NCBI RefSeq assembly: GCF_022549675.1
Contig: NZ_JAKZGR010000003.1
Coordinates: 1 to 64,000 of the forward strand
Origin: Belliella kenyensis
GTDB lineage: Bacteria > Bacteroidota > Bacteroidia > Cytophagales > Cyclobacteriaceae
Direction of reading: 5' to 3'
DNA: 64,000 bases
Shown: in pieces, positions 35,177 to 44,194 of the stretch
Layout of the letters: the number at the start of each line of letters is the position of its first letter
Position numbering within the stretch: the stretch's first letter is position 1
Position numbers and translations under genes: made by a program
Notes under the pieces: model-generated
Told to the model about the DNA's origin: nothing
What the model saw: only the letters and a program-made list of their open reading frames with translations
Databases searched by the model: none

Positions 35177-35949
35177 AAATGTTATCGAAGAATATCAGGT
35201 TTCTTCGCAATTCTCATGGTCTGACTCAAACAGATTTGGCAGATCAATTGGGAGTGCAGCGGACGATGATCTCTGCTTATGAAGATGGTCGGTCAGAACC
35301 TAAGCTACCTGCTCTCTGCAAGATCTCTGAAATTTTTTCGGTATCACTTGATGAGCTTTTGAATCATGATATACAAGAGTCGGGGAGAAGAGTGCTTCAG
35401 CCTACACAAATGAAAGTGCTCACGATCGCTGTTGATGAGAATGACGAAGAGCAGATCACCATGGTAGGCCAAAAAGCATCAGCTGGATACCTCAATGGCT
35501 TTGCAGATCTTGAGTACATGGAGTCACTTCCTCATATCAAGCTCCCTCACTTATCGAATCACCTTACCTATAGAGCATTTGAAATAGCTGGAGATAGTAT
35601 GTTGCCCTTGGTCTCTGGTACATTGATCATTGGAAGCTATTTAGAGCGGCTTAGAGACATCAAAAGCGGGAAGACATATATTTTGATTACCGTAACAGAA
35701 GGTGTCGTGTATAAGCGAGTTTTCAATTATTTAGAAGAGAATGGGAAGCTATATTTGGTATCAGATAACGAACACTACAAGCCATATGAAATCAAAGGAG
35801 AGGATGTCTTAGAAATATGGGAAGCGAAGGCATTTATCAGCACAGATTTTCCTAATCCCAAAGACAAAACTGCTCCTGTCACAAACGAAGATCTTTCTAA
35901 AATGATTTTAGACTTGAAGACAGAAATCATACAAATGAAAAATCGATAA
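35173..35949 (+). CDS. XRE-family repressor with LexA-like S24 peptidase domain
   Basis: This 258-residue protein has a Cro/cI-type helix-turn-helix at about residues 5-60 (LTQTDLADQLGVQRTMISAYE) and an S24 domain at about 95-225. Ser142 in AGDSMLP and Lys181 in VYKRV form the catalytic dyad, and Ala104-Gly105 in ASAGYLN is a candidate self-cleavage site. Spacings of 38 and 39 residues match those of LexA/CI-type proteins. It could therefore be an autocleaving repressor responding to DNA damage or another signal. A coiled C-terminal tail follows (about 238-258). The targets are unknown. Confidence 0.85.
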   Translation: MKMLSKNIRFLRNSHGLTQTDLADQLGVQRTMISAYEDGRSEPKLPALCKISEIFSVSLDELLNHDIQESGRRVLQPTQMKVLTIAVDENDEEQITMVGQKASAGYLNGFADLEYMESLPHIKLPHLSNHLTYRAFEIAGDSMLPLVSGTLIIGSYLERLRDIKSGKTYILITVTEGVVYKRVFNYLEENGKLYLVSDNEHYKPYEIKGEDVLEIWEAKAFISTDFPNPKDKTAPVTNEDLSKMILDLKTEIIQMKNR

Positions 35950-36044
35950 GGAAGATTTTTCTTAAGATATATATCATCAGATGGAGTGAAAAGGAAAGAG
36001 GTACCAAGAACCGTAAACCCAGTACCTCAAAAAGTGCTGAGAAA

Positions 36045-36092
36045 TTTGGTGAGGTTCAAAAAATAAGTCAATATCTCCTCACAAAGTTTTTT
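36045..36092 (+). terminator. Terminator candidate after the S24 gene
   Basis: GTGAGG (36049-36054) pairs with CCTCAC (36077-36082), with three further A-T pairs if G48 bulges, and TTTTTT follows at 36087-36092. Just before it, GAGGTAC (35998-36004) and GTACCTC (36022-36028) form a second stem with a 17-nt loop. Confidence 0.6.
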
Positions 36093-36136
36093 AAAATATA
36101 AACCAAAACGTGTATAACCTCTACAAAGGTACATGG

Positions 36137-36188
36137 ACCGAATGGCAAAAAAAATACCCTGATCAGGGTATTTTTTTTGCCATTCGGT
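36137..36188. terminator. Perfect 52-bp palindrome, bidirectional terminator
   Basis: The 26-nt arms 36137-36162 and 36163-36188 are exact reverse complements with no loop. The core TACCCTGATCAGGGTA is flanked by A8 and T8 tracts, so each strand shows a GC stem followed by a T-run. The arms then extend 10 more bp (ACCGAATGGC and its partner). It lies between two convergent genes, 37 bp before the DUF389 stop. The bidirectional terminator reading is strong; the perfect extension beyond the T tract is unusual. Confidence 0.85.
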
Positions 36189-36225
36189 AAATAAAGTGAT
36201 ATCAAAAATCAGAAATGTTATAAAA

Positions 36226-37608
36226 TTAGTCTATGATTAAGGCCACAGTATCTGCCTTGGTTCGGAGTTTAAGCCATTTTTGAAACTTTTTCACTTCCTG
36301 CTCATTGGGTCTTTGTTTAAATTGAGCATAGGCCATCATTAGCGTGTCTTGTTCGTTCTTTTGTACATCAGCCACCACAGCCCGATTCATGGAGAAAGAG
36401 ACGAGGTTGGGATGATTTACTTGAGCTTCTTTTCCTATATCCATCACTTGGCGACTAGATGATGCATACTGAGAAAGTTCACTTTCCAGAAAAGCGATTT
36501 TTTGATCTTTACTTTGAATCAACGATTCATTTCTTTCATAAAGATCCTTAAGTACATCGGATCTCAGCATATTCAAGTCAGGTGTACCATCTCCACTTTG
36601 CTTTATTTTGAGATAGGTTTTGCCCAGGTTAAAGGCTTTTAACCTGTTTTCCAGCCTTTCTATTTCCTCCTGACTTATTTGTTCTCCTACAAAAGAAACT
36701 TCAATACCACTGCTATCAGGTTTGTAATTTAGTGTACTTGCGATCAGTTGTGCACGAGGGAAATCGAGTTCAGTTTGAACAAAGCTTTTGGCATTTTTCT
36801 CCCAAATGGTGCGAGAGACGATATTGTAAGCCAAGTATACGCTGGGTACTATGGTCAGTATAGTGAATATGGTGATATATCGTTTTACTGTCTTTTCTCT
36901 GTTTGCGTCCAAAAATTCCTTTTTAGGGTATTTCATGAATCGGACAATCAAATATGTCGAAAGACTGATGAAAACAGAATTAATAAAAAACAGGTAAAAA
37001 GCACCAAAGAAATATAGTAAATTACCCGTAGCCAAACCATATCCAGCTGTGCACAAGGGGGGCATTAGGGCAGTTGCTATAGCCACGCCAGGGATGGCAT
37101 TTGATTTTTCTTTTCTCGATCCAGCTACTATTCCTGCAAGTCCTCCAAACAGGGCAATGAGGACATCCCAAATGCTTGGCTCTGTACGTGCGAGAAGTTC
37201 TGATTGGGCGTCATTGAGTGGTGTAAATGCAAAATAAAATGTACTGGTAAGAATACTTATCAGCACTGCAATTCCTAGGTTTTTTAGAGATCGTTTCAAT
37301 AGATCGAAATCATTTATACCTGCGGCCATACCTATACCCATGATAGGTCCCATCAGTGGCGATATCAGCATGGCACCGATTATGACAGCGGTAGAATTTA
37401 CATTCAATCCTACTGAAGCCACAAAGATGGCAAATATCAAAATCCAAAGATTGGCTCCTTTAAATTCAATGTTTTTCTTAATGTAATCTATCGTTTCTAA
37501 CTCATCTTCTTTTCCCTCATGCAGATCAAAACGATCTCTGAAAAATAGTAGAAGATGAAGCAGCTTATTTCTAAGTGAGATTGGTTTTTTGCTTTGATCT
37601 TTTTCCAT
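36226..37608 (-). CDS. DUF389 family membrane protein
   Basis: This 460-residue protein has a cytoplasmic start, then a five-to-six-helix membrane domain of the DUF389 family, including AVIIGAMLISPLMGPIMGIG (about residues 72-91) and a conserved GIVAGSRKEK loop. The C-terminal part is a soluble helical/beta region of about 190 residues. DUF389 proteins are conserved in bacteria and archaea with no assigned activity. It is monocistronic, convergent with the S24 gene and divergent from the response regulator. A repeat half resembling the iterons of the spacer lies at about 37626-37645, next to its start. Confidence 0.8.
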   Translation of the reverse strand: MEKDQSKKPISLRNKLLHLLLFFRDRFDLHEGKEDELETIDYIKKNIEFKGANLWILIFAIFVASVGLNVNSTAVIIGAMLISPLMGPIMGIGMAAGINDFDLLKRSLKNLGIAVLISILTSTFYFAFTPLNDAQSELLARTEPSIWDVLIALFGGLAGIVAGSRKEKSNAIPGVAIATALMPPLCTAGYGLATGNLLYFFGAFYLFFINSVFISLSTYLIVRFMKYPKKEFLDANREKTVKRYITIFTILTIVPSVYLAYNIVSRTIWEKNAKSFVQTELDFPRAQLIASTLNYKPDSSGIEVSFVGEQISQEEIERLENRLKAFNLGKTYLKIKQSGDGTPDLNMLRSDVLKDLYERNESLIQSKDQKIAFLESELSQYASSSRQVMDIGKEAQVNHPNLVSFSMNRAVVADVQKNEQDTLMMAYAQFKQRPNEQEVKKFQKWLKLRTKADTVALIID

Positions 37609-38033
37609 GATTTTTAAAACTTAAAAGACTAATATAAGCTAAATTTTTTAATTCAAAAGATGAGCATTCTTTGACACAAGATAGAGTAGGAGGTCACTTA
37701 TGAGGAATCCATTTTGATTAATTTGACGCCTAGTTTTATTAAAAATCCTACTCAAAAAGGAGCAGTGATTTTAAGCTTTAATTCGAAAATATGTCTAATT
37801 TTTAAAATTTTTATAAGAATTTCCCCTTGACAGGAGCTTAATTTTTTTCGGTATGAACAATTCGATGACCTATTCTAATAAGATTTATGTGAATCTATTT
37901 AAAGTACTGAAAAATAAGTAAATATATTATATTTAGTCTTGGCTAAATATGTCTTGGCTAAAAAAATTAGACTAAGCTAAATTTGAATTTTATTTGAATT
38001 TTCTCTCATTGGTGGAATAAAACCTTATTTTTG
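37609..38033 (+). promoter_or_regulatory. Spacer with iterons and -7 element before the response regulator
   Basis: TTAGTCTTGGCTAAAT (37933-37948), GTCTTGGCTAAA (37951-37962) and TTAGACTAAGCTAAAT (37967-37982) form an iteron series with a period of about 15-16 bp; the first and third match at 13 of 16. ATTTGAATTTT then occurs twice in tandem (37981-37991 and 37992-38002). TATTTTTG at 38026-38033 is an exact -7 element, so transcription should start near 38040. A related half, AGACTAA-TAT-AAGCTAAATTT, occurs at 37627 near the DUF389 start. The rest of the 450 bp is AT-rich, with no ORF. Confidence 0.55.
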
Positions 38034-38062
38034 TTAGCGAGTTAAATCCATATACCCAACAA

Positions 38063-38152
38063 ATGCACAATCACCAGCAGATGGTCAATTTACTTTCACT
38101 TGAATCAAAGAGCTGGAGTAAGGACAAACTAAAGATTTTTGAAAATGAATGA
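38063..38152 (+). CDS. Leader ORF, 29 codons, overlapping the response regulator start
   Basis: An ATG at 38063 opens a 29-codon reading frame (MHNHQQMVNLLSLESK...) that ends at 38152, 8 bp inside the response-regulator gene. The overlap reads ATGAATGA, a layout seen in translational coupling. It lies after the -7 element at 38026-38033 and so within the likely transcript. Whether it is translated is unknown; it could be a leader peptide or chance. Confidence 0.35.
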   Translation: MHNHQQMVNLLSLESKSWSKDKLKIFENE

Positions 38153-38510
38153 ATTGAAAGCAAGAATTATTTTTGTAGATGATGACAAGATTCAGCACAT
38201 GATCAACAGGAAAAATATGTTGAGATTAAACCCGAATTTGGAACTAATTTTCTTTGAAAATCCTTATTCGGCATTAGATTGGCTAGAGAGTGGGGAGGCA
38301 GATCTTTTGTTGTTGGATATCAACATGCCTGAGATGAGCGGTTGGGAGTTTTTGGAAAATTTAGAAAATAGAGGGATTCAGATTCCAGCTTATATGCTGA
38401 GCTCTTCCATGGATCCTGAAGACATCGACAGGAGTAATTCATATGCGGCGGTGAAAGGATTTTTAATAAAACCTTTACAGATTTCTGCCATTCAATCACT
38501 CTTGGAATAG
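38145..38510 (+). CDS. Single-domain response regulator (CheY-like)
   Basis: This 121-residue protein is a lone receiver domain. The acidic pocket is DDD at 12-14, the phospho-acceptor is Asp58 in LLLDINMPEMSGW, Ser is at about 90 and Lys at about 107 in LIKPLQ. With no output domain, it probably acts by protein contact. I chose the ATG at 38145 over a TTG at 38139. It is followed 54 bp later by the Mla-type genes. No partner histidine kinase is visible in this window. Confidence 0.85.
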   Translation: MNELKARIIFVDDDKIQHMINRKNMLRLNPNLELIFFENPYSALDWLESGEADLLLLDINMPEMSGWEFLENLENRGIQIPAYMLSSSMDPEDIDRSNSYAAVKGFLIKPLQISAIQSLLE

Positions 38511-38564
38511 TAAAATTTATAATTTATTAATTTAGAGATTTTCGTTATTAAGAAAGCAGAATTT

Positions 38565-39362
38565 ATGTCAGAAAAATCTGAAAATAACAAGCCAGTATTG
38601 ACGAAAAAACTTGACAAGTTTTTGACCGGATTGGCAAATGCATTTCGCTTTGTCAAGAGGTTTTTTTCAGAGGTCTGGTTTCCTCCTTATGAATTCAAAG
38701 AGATACTAAGGCAATGTTATGAAATTGGGTACAGGTCACTTCCATTGATCTCCTTGACGGGATTTATAGTGGGGATAGTTTTCACAAATCAATCAAGACC
38801 TTCTTTATCAGAATTTGGGGCTACTTCTTGGCTCCCAGCATTGATTTCAATCGCTATCATCAGGGCTATGGGGCCACTTGTAACTGCACTTATAGCAGCT
38901 GGAAAAGTGGGCTCAAGCATCGGTGCAGAGATAGGGTCTATGAAAGTGACAGAGCAAATAGACGCCATGGAAGTTTCTGCAATCAACCCATTCAAATACT
39001 TGGTCGTAAGTAGGACAATTGCCACTACATTGATGATCCCGATACTGGTACTTTATACCGATTTCGTGGCCTTGATAGGTTCCTTTATCAATGTAAATCA
39101 AAATGAACTTGTCAGCCTTTCGACTTTCTTTGTACAGGTATTTGAAGCTGTTTCCTTTTTAGATGTCTTTTCTTCTCTCATCAAATCACTCGTATTTGGT
39201 TTTACTATTGGGATAGTGGGTTGTTACAAAGGTTATAATTCTTCAAATGGAACAGAAGGTGTAGGAAAAGCAGCCAATGCCTCTGTGGTCATGTCCATGT
39301 TTCTGATATTTATAGAAGAGCTTCTAGCCCTACAAATTGTAAACGCAATCAGATATGCATAG
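38565..39362 (+). CDS. MlaE-family ABC transporter permease
   Basis: This 265-residue inner-membrane permease has about five to six hydrophobic segments and the conserved family stretch GSSIGAEIGSMKVTEQIDAM (about residues 124-143). With the ATPase and MCE protein that follow, it forms an Mla-type system that moves lipids between the inner and outer membranes. Its 3' end overlaps the start of the ATPase gene by 8 bp. The N-terminal about 30 residues are polar and cytoplasmic, which is common. The direction of lipid movement cannot be read from sequence. Confidence 0.9.
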   Translation: MSEKSENNKPVLTKKLDKFLTGLANAFRFVKRFFSEVWFPPYEFKEILRQCYEIGYRSLPLISLTGFIVGIVFTNQSRPSLSEFGATSWLPALISIAIIRAMGPLVTALIAAGKVGSSIGAEIGSMKVTEQIDAMEVSAINPFKYLVVSRTIATTLMIPILVLYTDFVALIGSFINVNQNELVSLSTFFVQVFEAVSFLDVFSSLIKSLVFGFTIGIVGCYKGYNSSNGTEGVGKAANASVVMSMFLIFIEELLALQIVNAIRYA

Positions 39363-40113
39363 TGAAGATGAAAAAGTAGTTGAGATTCGGGGAGTAAAGA
39401 AATCCTTCGATGAAAATCATGTACTGAGAGGTGTAGATCTAGACCTGCATAAGGGAGAAAACCTAGTCGTTTTAGGGAAATCTGGGACTGGTAAATCGGT
39501 ATTGATAAAACTCATGGTGGGTCTTTTAAAGCAAGATGAAGGTACTATTACAATTCTCGGTAAAAACACCAACAATCTAAAGCTGAAAGAACTCAATAAA
39601 TTGAGACTAAAAATCGGATTTGCTTTCCAAGCCTCGGCACTTTACGATAGTATGACAGTAAGAGAAAACCTTGAGTTTCCCCTTGTCCGCAACGTAAAAA
39701 ACCTAACCAGAAAAGAGATTAACAAAAAGGTGGAGGGGCTTTTGGATTCGGTAGGCTTACCCAAAACCATAAATCAAATGCCTGCTGAACTTTCGGGTGG
39801 TCAAAAGAAAAGAATCGGTATCGCTAGGACGCTAATTCTTGAACCAGAGATCATGCTATATGATGAACCGACAGCTGGATTAGATCCTACGACGTGTATT
39901 GACATCAACAATTTGATCAATCAAGTAAAAGAAGAATATAATACCTCATCGATTGTAATTACCCATGATCTTACCTGTGCCAAAGTCACTGGGGATCGCA
40001 TGGCAGTATTGATTGATGGACAATTTCAAGCCGTGGGAACATTTGAAGAAGTATTTGCCCAAGCTACCAACCCAAGGATAAAATCATTTTATGACTATAA
40101 TTTCATTCAATAA
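39355..40113 (+). CDS. MlaF-type ABC transporter ATP-binding protein
   Basis: This 252-residue ATPase has Walker A GKSGTGKSVL (about residues 42-51), signature LSGGQKKRIGIART (about 143-156), Walker B MLYDEPTAGLD (about 165-175) and an H-loop in VITHDL. It energises the MlaE-type permease encoded just before it (8-bp overlap) and shares its last base with the MCE gene start (1-bp overlap), so the three genes are tightly coupled. The assignment to the Mla/Mce class follows from its partners. Confidence 0.92.
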   Translation: MHSEDEKVVEIRGVKKSFDENHVLRGVDLDLHKGENLVVLGKSGTGKSVLIKLMVGLLKQDEGTITILGKNTNNLKLKELNKLRLKIGFAFQASALYDSMTVRENLEFPLVRNVKNLTRKEINKKVEGLLDSVGLPKTINQMPAELSGGQKKRIGIARTLILEPEIMLYDEPTAGLDPTTCIDINNLINQVKEEYNTSSIVITHDLTCAKVTGDRMAVLIDGQFQAVGTFEEVFAQATNPRIKSFYDYNFIQ

Positions 40114-41081
40114 TGAGAAACGATAATAAAAAAACCGTTTTGGTCGGTGTATTTGTACTGATCGGAATCATCATACTAGTGGCAGGTATCATGACATTAG
40201 GTGGTCAACAAAAGAAGTTTGTCAAAAGCATTAGCCTAAAAGCTGTCTTTGATGATGTAGCTGGTCTTCAAACTGGAAATAACGTATGGTTTTCCGGTGT
40301 CAAGATAGGTACAGTAAAAAAGATCCATTTCTATGGCGATTCTCAAGTAGAGATCGAAATGAATGTTGAATCAAAGTCAAAAGATTATATTCGCAAGGAC
40401 TCCAAAGCTACAATTAGCTCCGATGGACTTATAGGTAATAAAATTATCGTAATTTATGGAGGTACTTCCCAAGCACCAGTAGTAGAAAATGGAGATAGAC
40501 TGATATCAGAAATGCCACTGGATACTGATAAGATGATGGAGACTTTGCAAGAAAACAATAAAAACCTTGTTTCGATCACCAATGATCTAAAAATATTGAC
40601 AGGCAAAATTGCAGAAGGAGAAGGTATCATAGGAGCAGTGCTTACAGATTCTACTTTGGCAATGAGTTTTAGAAATATGATGACTAGCCTTGAAAGAACA
40701 GCTGTGAAGAGTAACCAGATGACTACTGACTTGGCAAAGTTATCGGCTAACTTGAATCAAGAAGGTAATCTGGTTCATGATCTCCTTACAGACAAGGAAA
40801 TCTATGGAAACCTTCAAAAATCCATACTTGACCTTCAGTCAACTGCTGATAATGCCAAGGAGATGACTACTAACCTTAATCAGGTGACCAACAAGCTCAA
40901 TAGTACAGATAATGCAGTTGGAACACTATTGAATGATAGAGAATTCAACAACACTTTAAAAAGTACCTTGGTAAATATTGACAGCTCCACTATGAATTTG
41001 AATAGAGGTTTGGAGGCCTTGGAGTATACTTGGCCTTTCAGAAGAGGATTTAAAAGAATGAACAAGGCAAACAACAACTAA
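40113..41081 (+). CDS. MlaD (MCE-domain) protein
   Basis: This 322-residue protein has one N-terminal transmembrane segment (about residues 9-29) and an MCE domain (about 40-120, SLKAVFDDVAGLQTGNNVWF). A long helical C-terminus (about 140-300) carries repeated polar segments that may extend as a tube or coiled coil, longer than E. coli MlaD. It should bind lipid in the periplasm for the MlaFE-type transporter encoded upstream. It is the last gene of the operon, followed by a clear terminator. Confidence 0.88.
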   Translation: MRNDNKKTVLVGVFVLIGIIILVAGIMTLGGQQKKFVKSISLKAVFDDVAGLQTGNNVWFSGVKIGTVKKIHFYGDSQVEIEMNVESKSKDYIRKDSKATISSDGLIGNKIIVIYGGTSQAPVVENGDRLISEMPLDTDKMMETLQENNKNLVSITNDLKILTGKIAEGEGIIGAVLTDSTLAMSFRNMMTSLERTAVKSNQMTTDLAKLSANLNQEGNLVHDLLTDKEIYGNLQKSILDLQSTADNAKEMTTNLNQVTNKLNSTDNAVGTLLNDREFNNTLKSTLVNIDSSTMNLNRGLEALEYTWPFRRGFKRMNKANNN

Positions 41082-41110
41082 TTTGAACAAGGTTCAATAA
41101 AATTAAATTT

Positions 41111-41150
41111 AAAAAGGCTGATCTAGGTAAAACTTGGATCAGCCTTTTTT
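41111..41150 (+). terminator. Terminator after the Mla operon
   Basis: AAAAAGGCTGATC (41111-41123) pairs with GATCAGCC followed by a T tract (41137-41150). The stem has at least 8 GC-containing pairs plus A-T pairs, with a loop of about 13 nt. It starts 30 bp after the mlaD stop. Confidence 0.9.
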
Positions 41151-41477
41151 CATAGTCAATAATTAGGTGGTATTGTAAGCATACCTTCAAAGGTATGAAT
41201 AGTCATTTGAAGCATGCATACCCTGCGAATAGTGCTCAAAGGCTTTCGATTCAGAAGTATTATTTACTTCAAGTGAAAAACATCCTATGCTGTGAAAGTT
41301 TTAAATCATAATTCAAAATATTATTATTGCACTTATATAATTAGCATAATTTTTCTCAACTAATAAGCCAATATTCTAGAAATGACCTTTTATAACTTTT
41401 TAGATCCGATTATCGATGTAGGTTTTGATTCGCTTATTTCTTAGAGTATTTTCGATCAAACACATTCCTAGATGATT
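41151..41477 (+). other. Spacer before the M14 gene, small hairpin only
   Basis: CATACCTT (41180-41187) and AAGGTATG (41190-41197) form a perfect 8-bp inverted repeat with a 2-nt centre. GCATACC recurs at about 41215. I see no -7 consensus, ORF or other feature in the remaining AT-rich sequence. Confidence 0.4.
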
Positions 41478-44174
41478 ATGAGAAAATTTTACTTAACCTT
41501 ATTATCTGTCTTGATCTTTACCTTCTTGGGAATCGCTCAGCAGATACCTACACCAAAAGAGCATTTTGGATTTAATATCGGAGATGATTATAAGTTAGCA
41601 ACTTTTGAAGCAACTGATGCCTATTTTCGCAAAATTGCAGACCTCTCAGATAGGGTCAAATACGTCGAAATCGGACCATCCGAAGAAGGCAGGCAAATGC
41701 CTATGATGATCATTACTTCACCGGAGAATCATAAAAATCTAGCTCAATTTAAAGAAATATCTCAAAAACTTGGAAGGGCTGAAGTCAGTGAAGAGGAAGC
41801 AAAGAAGCTTTCAAAGCAGGGCAAGCCTGTAGTTTGGATAGATGGTGGCCTACACTCTACTGAAACTGTAGCTTCACACCAACTGATAGAGACTTATTAC
41901 AAATTGGTCAGTGGGGAAGATGAAGAGACACTCAGGCTACTTGATGATTTGGTCATTCTACTTGTTCACACCAATCCAGATGGACAAGAGATCATCACAA
42001 ACTGGTACATGATGCCTGAAGATGTGGAGAAAAGAAACATGAGGTCGCCTTACATGTATCAGAAATATGTAGGTCATGACAATAACAGAGATTTTTTCAT
42101 GAATAATATGAAAGAATCTACCAACCTGTCACTGCAACAATACGTGGAGTGGATTCCACAGATTATTTATAACCATCACCAAACCTCTCCAGCCGGAACA
42201 GTAGTAGCAGGTCCACCTTATAGAGATCCATTCAATCATGTCTTTGATCCTCTGATCATGACTAGCTTAGATGGAGTAGGTGCAGCCATGATCAACAGAC
42301 TAAACGTCGAAGACAAGCCTGGATACACCCGACTTAGTGGTTCGGTGTTTTCATCTTGGTGGAATGGAGGTCTTCGGACGACTCCCTATTTTCACAATAT
42401 AATTGGAATACTTACAGAGACCACAGGAAGTCCAACTCCTTCAGAAATTCCACTTGTGCCAGATCGCTTGATACCTACACATGCTACCCCATATCCTATA
42501 GAACCACAATCGTGGAATTTTAAGAAGTCCATAGACTATTCTGTCTCTATGAACTATGCCGTTTTGGATTATGCTAGTAGAAATGCAGACGCCCTGCTAT
42601 TCAATATATATAAGATGGGGAAAAATGCCATCGATAAAGGGAATATGGATAATTGGACCAAGTATCCAAAACGTTCTGATGCAGTTACAGCAGCTTTTGA
42701 GGCAGACAAGCCAGCAGATACTGGAAATAATAGCTGGAGAAGAACTATGCCCACTACTTATTTTGACAAAATTTTCAAAGACCCCGAGCTTAGAGATCCT
42801 CGTGGGTTCATCCTATCTGCCGATCAAGCTGACTTTCCAACAGCTGTCAAATTTCTCAATGCTTTGATCAAGTCGGGTGTACAGGTTCATGAAGCTTCAG
42901 AGAGGTTTACTGTGGCGGGCAAAAATTATCCAAAAGGGTCATACATTGTGAAAACAGCACAGGCATTTAGACCACATATTTTAGACATGTTTGAGCCACA
43001 AGATCACCCCAATGATTTTATGTATCCAGGCGGTCCTCCAGTTAGACCCTATGATGCAGCAGGTTGGACTTTGGCTTTTTCCATGGGAATAGAATTTGAT
43101 AGGGTATTAGATGGGTTTGAAGGTCCATTTCAGGCATTGCCGTATGGTGAGATACTCCCAATGCCTACTCAGCAGCTACCATCAGGGTCCGGCTATATAG
43201 TCGATGGAAGGGTAAACAATGCATTTATTGTTGTCAATGATTTGCTAAAAGCTGGAGTTGAAGTCCTAAGAATCACAGACGGTGAACCAGGTATTCCAGC
43301 AGGATCATTTTATGTAGGAGCAAAAGGTAAAGAAATCTTGAATAAGGGAGCCAAGGATTTAGGTATATCAGTGAGAGCTGGATCTAAGCCAAAAGCAACC
43401 AAGAAAGTTTCACCTTCAAAAATCGCATTGTTTGATTATTACGGAGGATCGATGCCTTCAGGCTGGGTTCGATGGATGCTCGAGCAATACAATTTCCCTT
43501 TTCAAGTAGTTTACCCACAGGAAATAGATAAGGGAAATCTCAAAGCGAAATATGATGTGATACTGTTTATCGGTCCAGGCACACCAAGCTTAGGTAGTTC
43601 GATGACTAGAAATCAAATGGAAGATCAGGATGTGCCTGAGGAATATCAGTCTCTGATAGGTAGCTTAACAGCTGAAAAATCTATTCCTGAGTTAAAGAAA
43701 TTTATTGAACAAGGTGGTAAAGTTGTGGCTGTGGGTGCAGCCACTTCCTTGGCCTATCACCTAGAGTTACCTGTTAGAAATGCATTGGTTGAATTGAACT
43801 CAGAAGGTAAGGAGAGACCTTTGCCAGGTGACAAATATTATATCCCGGGAAGTATTTTAAAAGCAAATATAGCAACGGATCATCCGCTGAATCTTGGAAT
43901 GAATGAAACTGCAAACCTAACTTTCAACAATTCTCCTGTTTTCAAATTCGAGGATGAAGCAAAAGACATTTCGCCACTGGCATGGTTTGATGAGTCATCG
44001 CCTTTAGTTAGTGGTTGGGCATGGGGAGAAGCTTACTTGAAAAATGGTATTGTTGCTTTTGAGGCTAATTTAGGAAAAGGAAAGTTAATAGCTTATGGAC
44101 CTGAGATTACATTTCGTGCTCAATCTCACGGTACTTTCAAAATGCTATTCAATAACCTTTATCAGGTCAAATAA
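41478..44174 (+). CDS. M14-family zinc metallocarboxypeptidase, large exported form
   Basis: This 898-residue protein has a signal peptide (1-20, ending GIAQQ). The M14 domain at about 30-400 has zinc ligands His126 and Glu129 in GLHSTET and a His in YNHHQTS (233-234), with the catalytic Glu probably in LTETTGS. After a long middle region, about 645-890 looks like a class I glutaminase-like fold (IALFDYYGGSMPSGW, VILFIGPGTPS), as in large Bacteroidota members. It should act outside the cytoplasm on peptides. The ATG at 41478 fits the signal peptide better than the one at 41472. It is monocistronic. Confidence 0.88.
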   Translation: MRKFYLTLLSVLIFTFLGIAQQIPTPKEHFGFNIGDDYKLATFEATDAYFRKIADLSDRVKYVEIGPSEEGRQMPMMIITSPENHKNLAQFKEISQKLGRAEVSEEEAKKLSKQGKPVVWIDGGLHSTETVASHQLIETYYKLVSGEDEETLRLLDDLVILLVHTNPDGQEIITNWYMMPEDVEKRNMRSPYMYQKYVGHDNNRDFFMNNMKESTNLSLQQYVEWIPQIIYNHHQTSPAGTVVAGPPYRDPFNHVFDPLIMTSLDGVGAAMINRLNVEDKPGYTRLSGSVFSSWWNGGLRTTPYFHNIIGILTETTGSPTPSEIPLVPDRLIPTHATPYPIEPQSWNFKKSIDYSVSMNYAVLDYASRNADALLFNIYKMGKNAIDKGNMDNWTKYPKRSDAVTAAFEADKPADTGNNSWRRTMPTTYFDKIFKDPELRDPRGFILSADQADFPTAVKFLNALIKSGVQVHEASERFTVAGKNYPKGSYIVKTAQAFRPHILDMFEPQDHPNDFMYPGGPPVRPYDAAGWTLAFSMGIEFDRVLDGFEGPFQALPYGEILPMPTQQLPSGSGYIVDGRVNNAFIVVNDLLKAGVEVLRITDGEPGIPAGSFYVGAKGKEILNKGAKDLGISVRAGSKPKATKKVSPSKIALFDYYGGSMPSGWVRWMLEQYNFPFQVVYPQEIDKGNLKAKYDVILFIGPGTPSLGSSMTRNQMEDQDVPEEYQSLIGSLTAEKSIPELKKFIEQGGKVVAVGAATSLAYHLELPVRNALVELNSEGKERPLPGDKYYIPGSILKANIATDHPLNLGMNETANLTFNNSPVFKFEDEAKDISPLAWFDESSPLVSGWAWGEAYLKNGIVAFEANLGKGKLIAYGPEITFRAQSHGTFKMLFNNLYQVK

Positions 44175-44194
44175 AAATACTTGAAGTAAAAATA

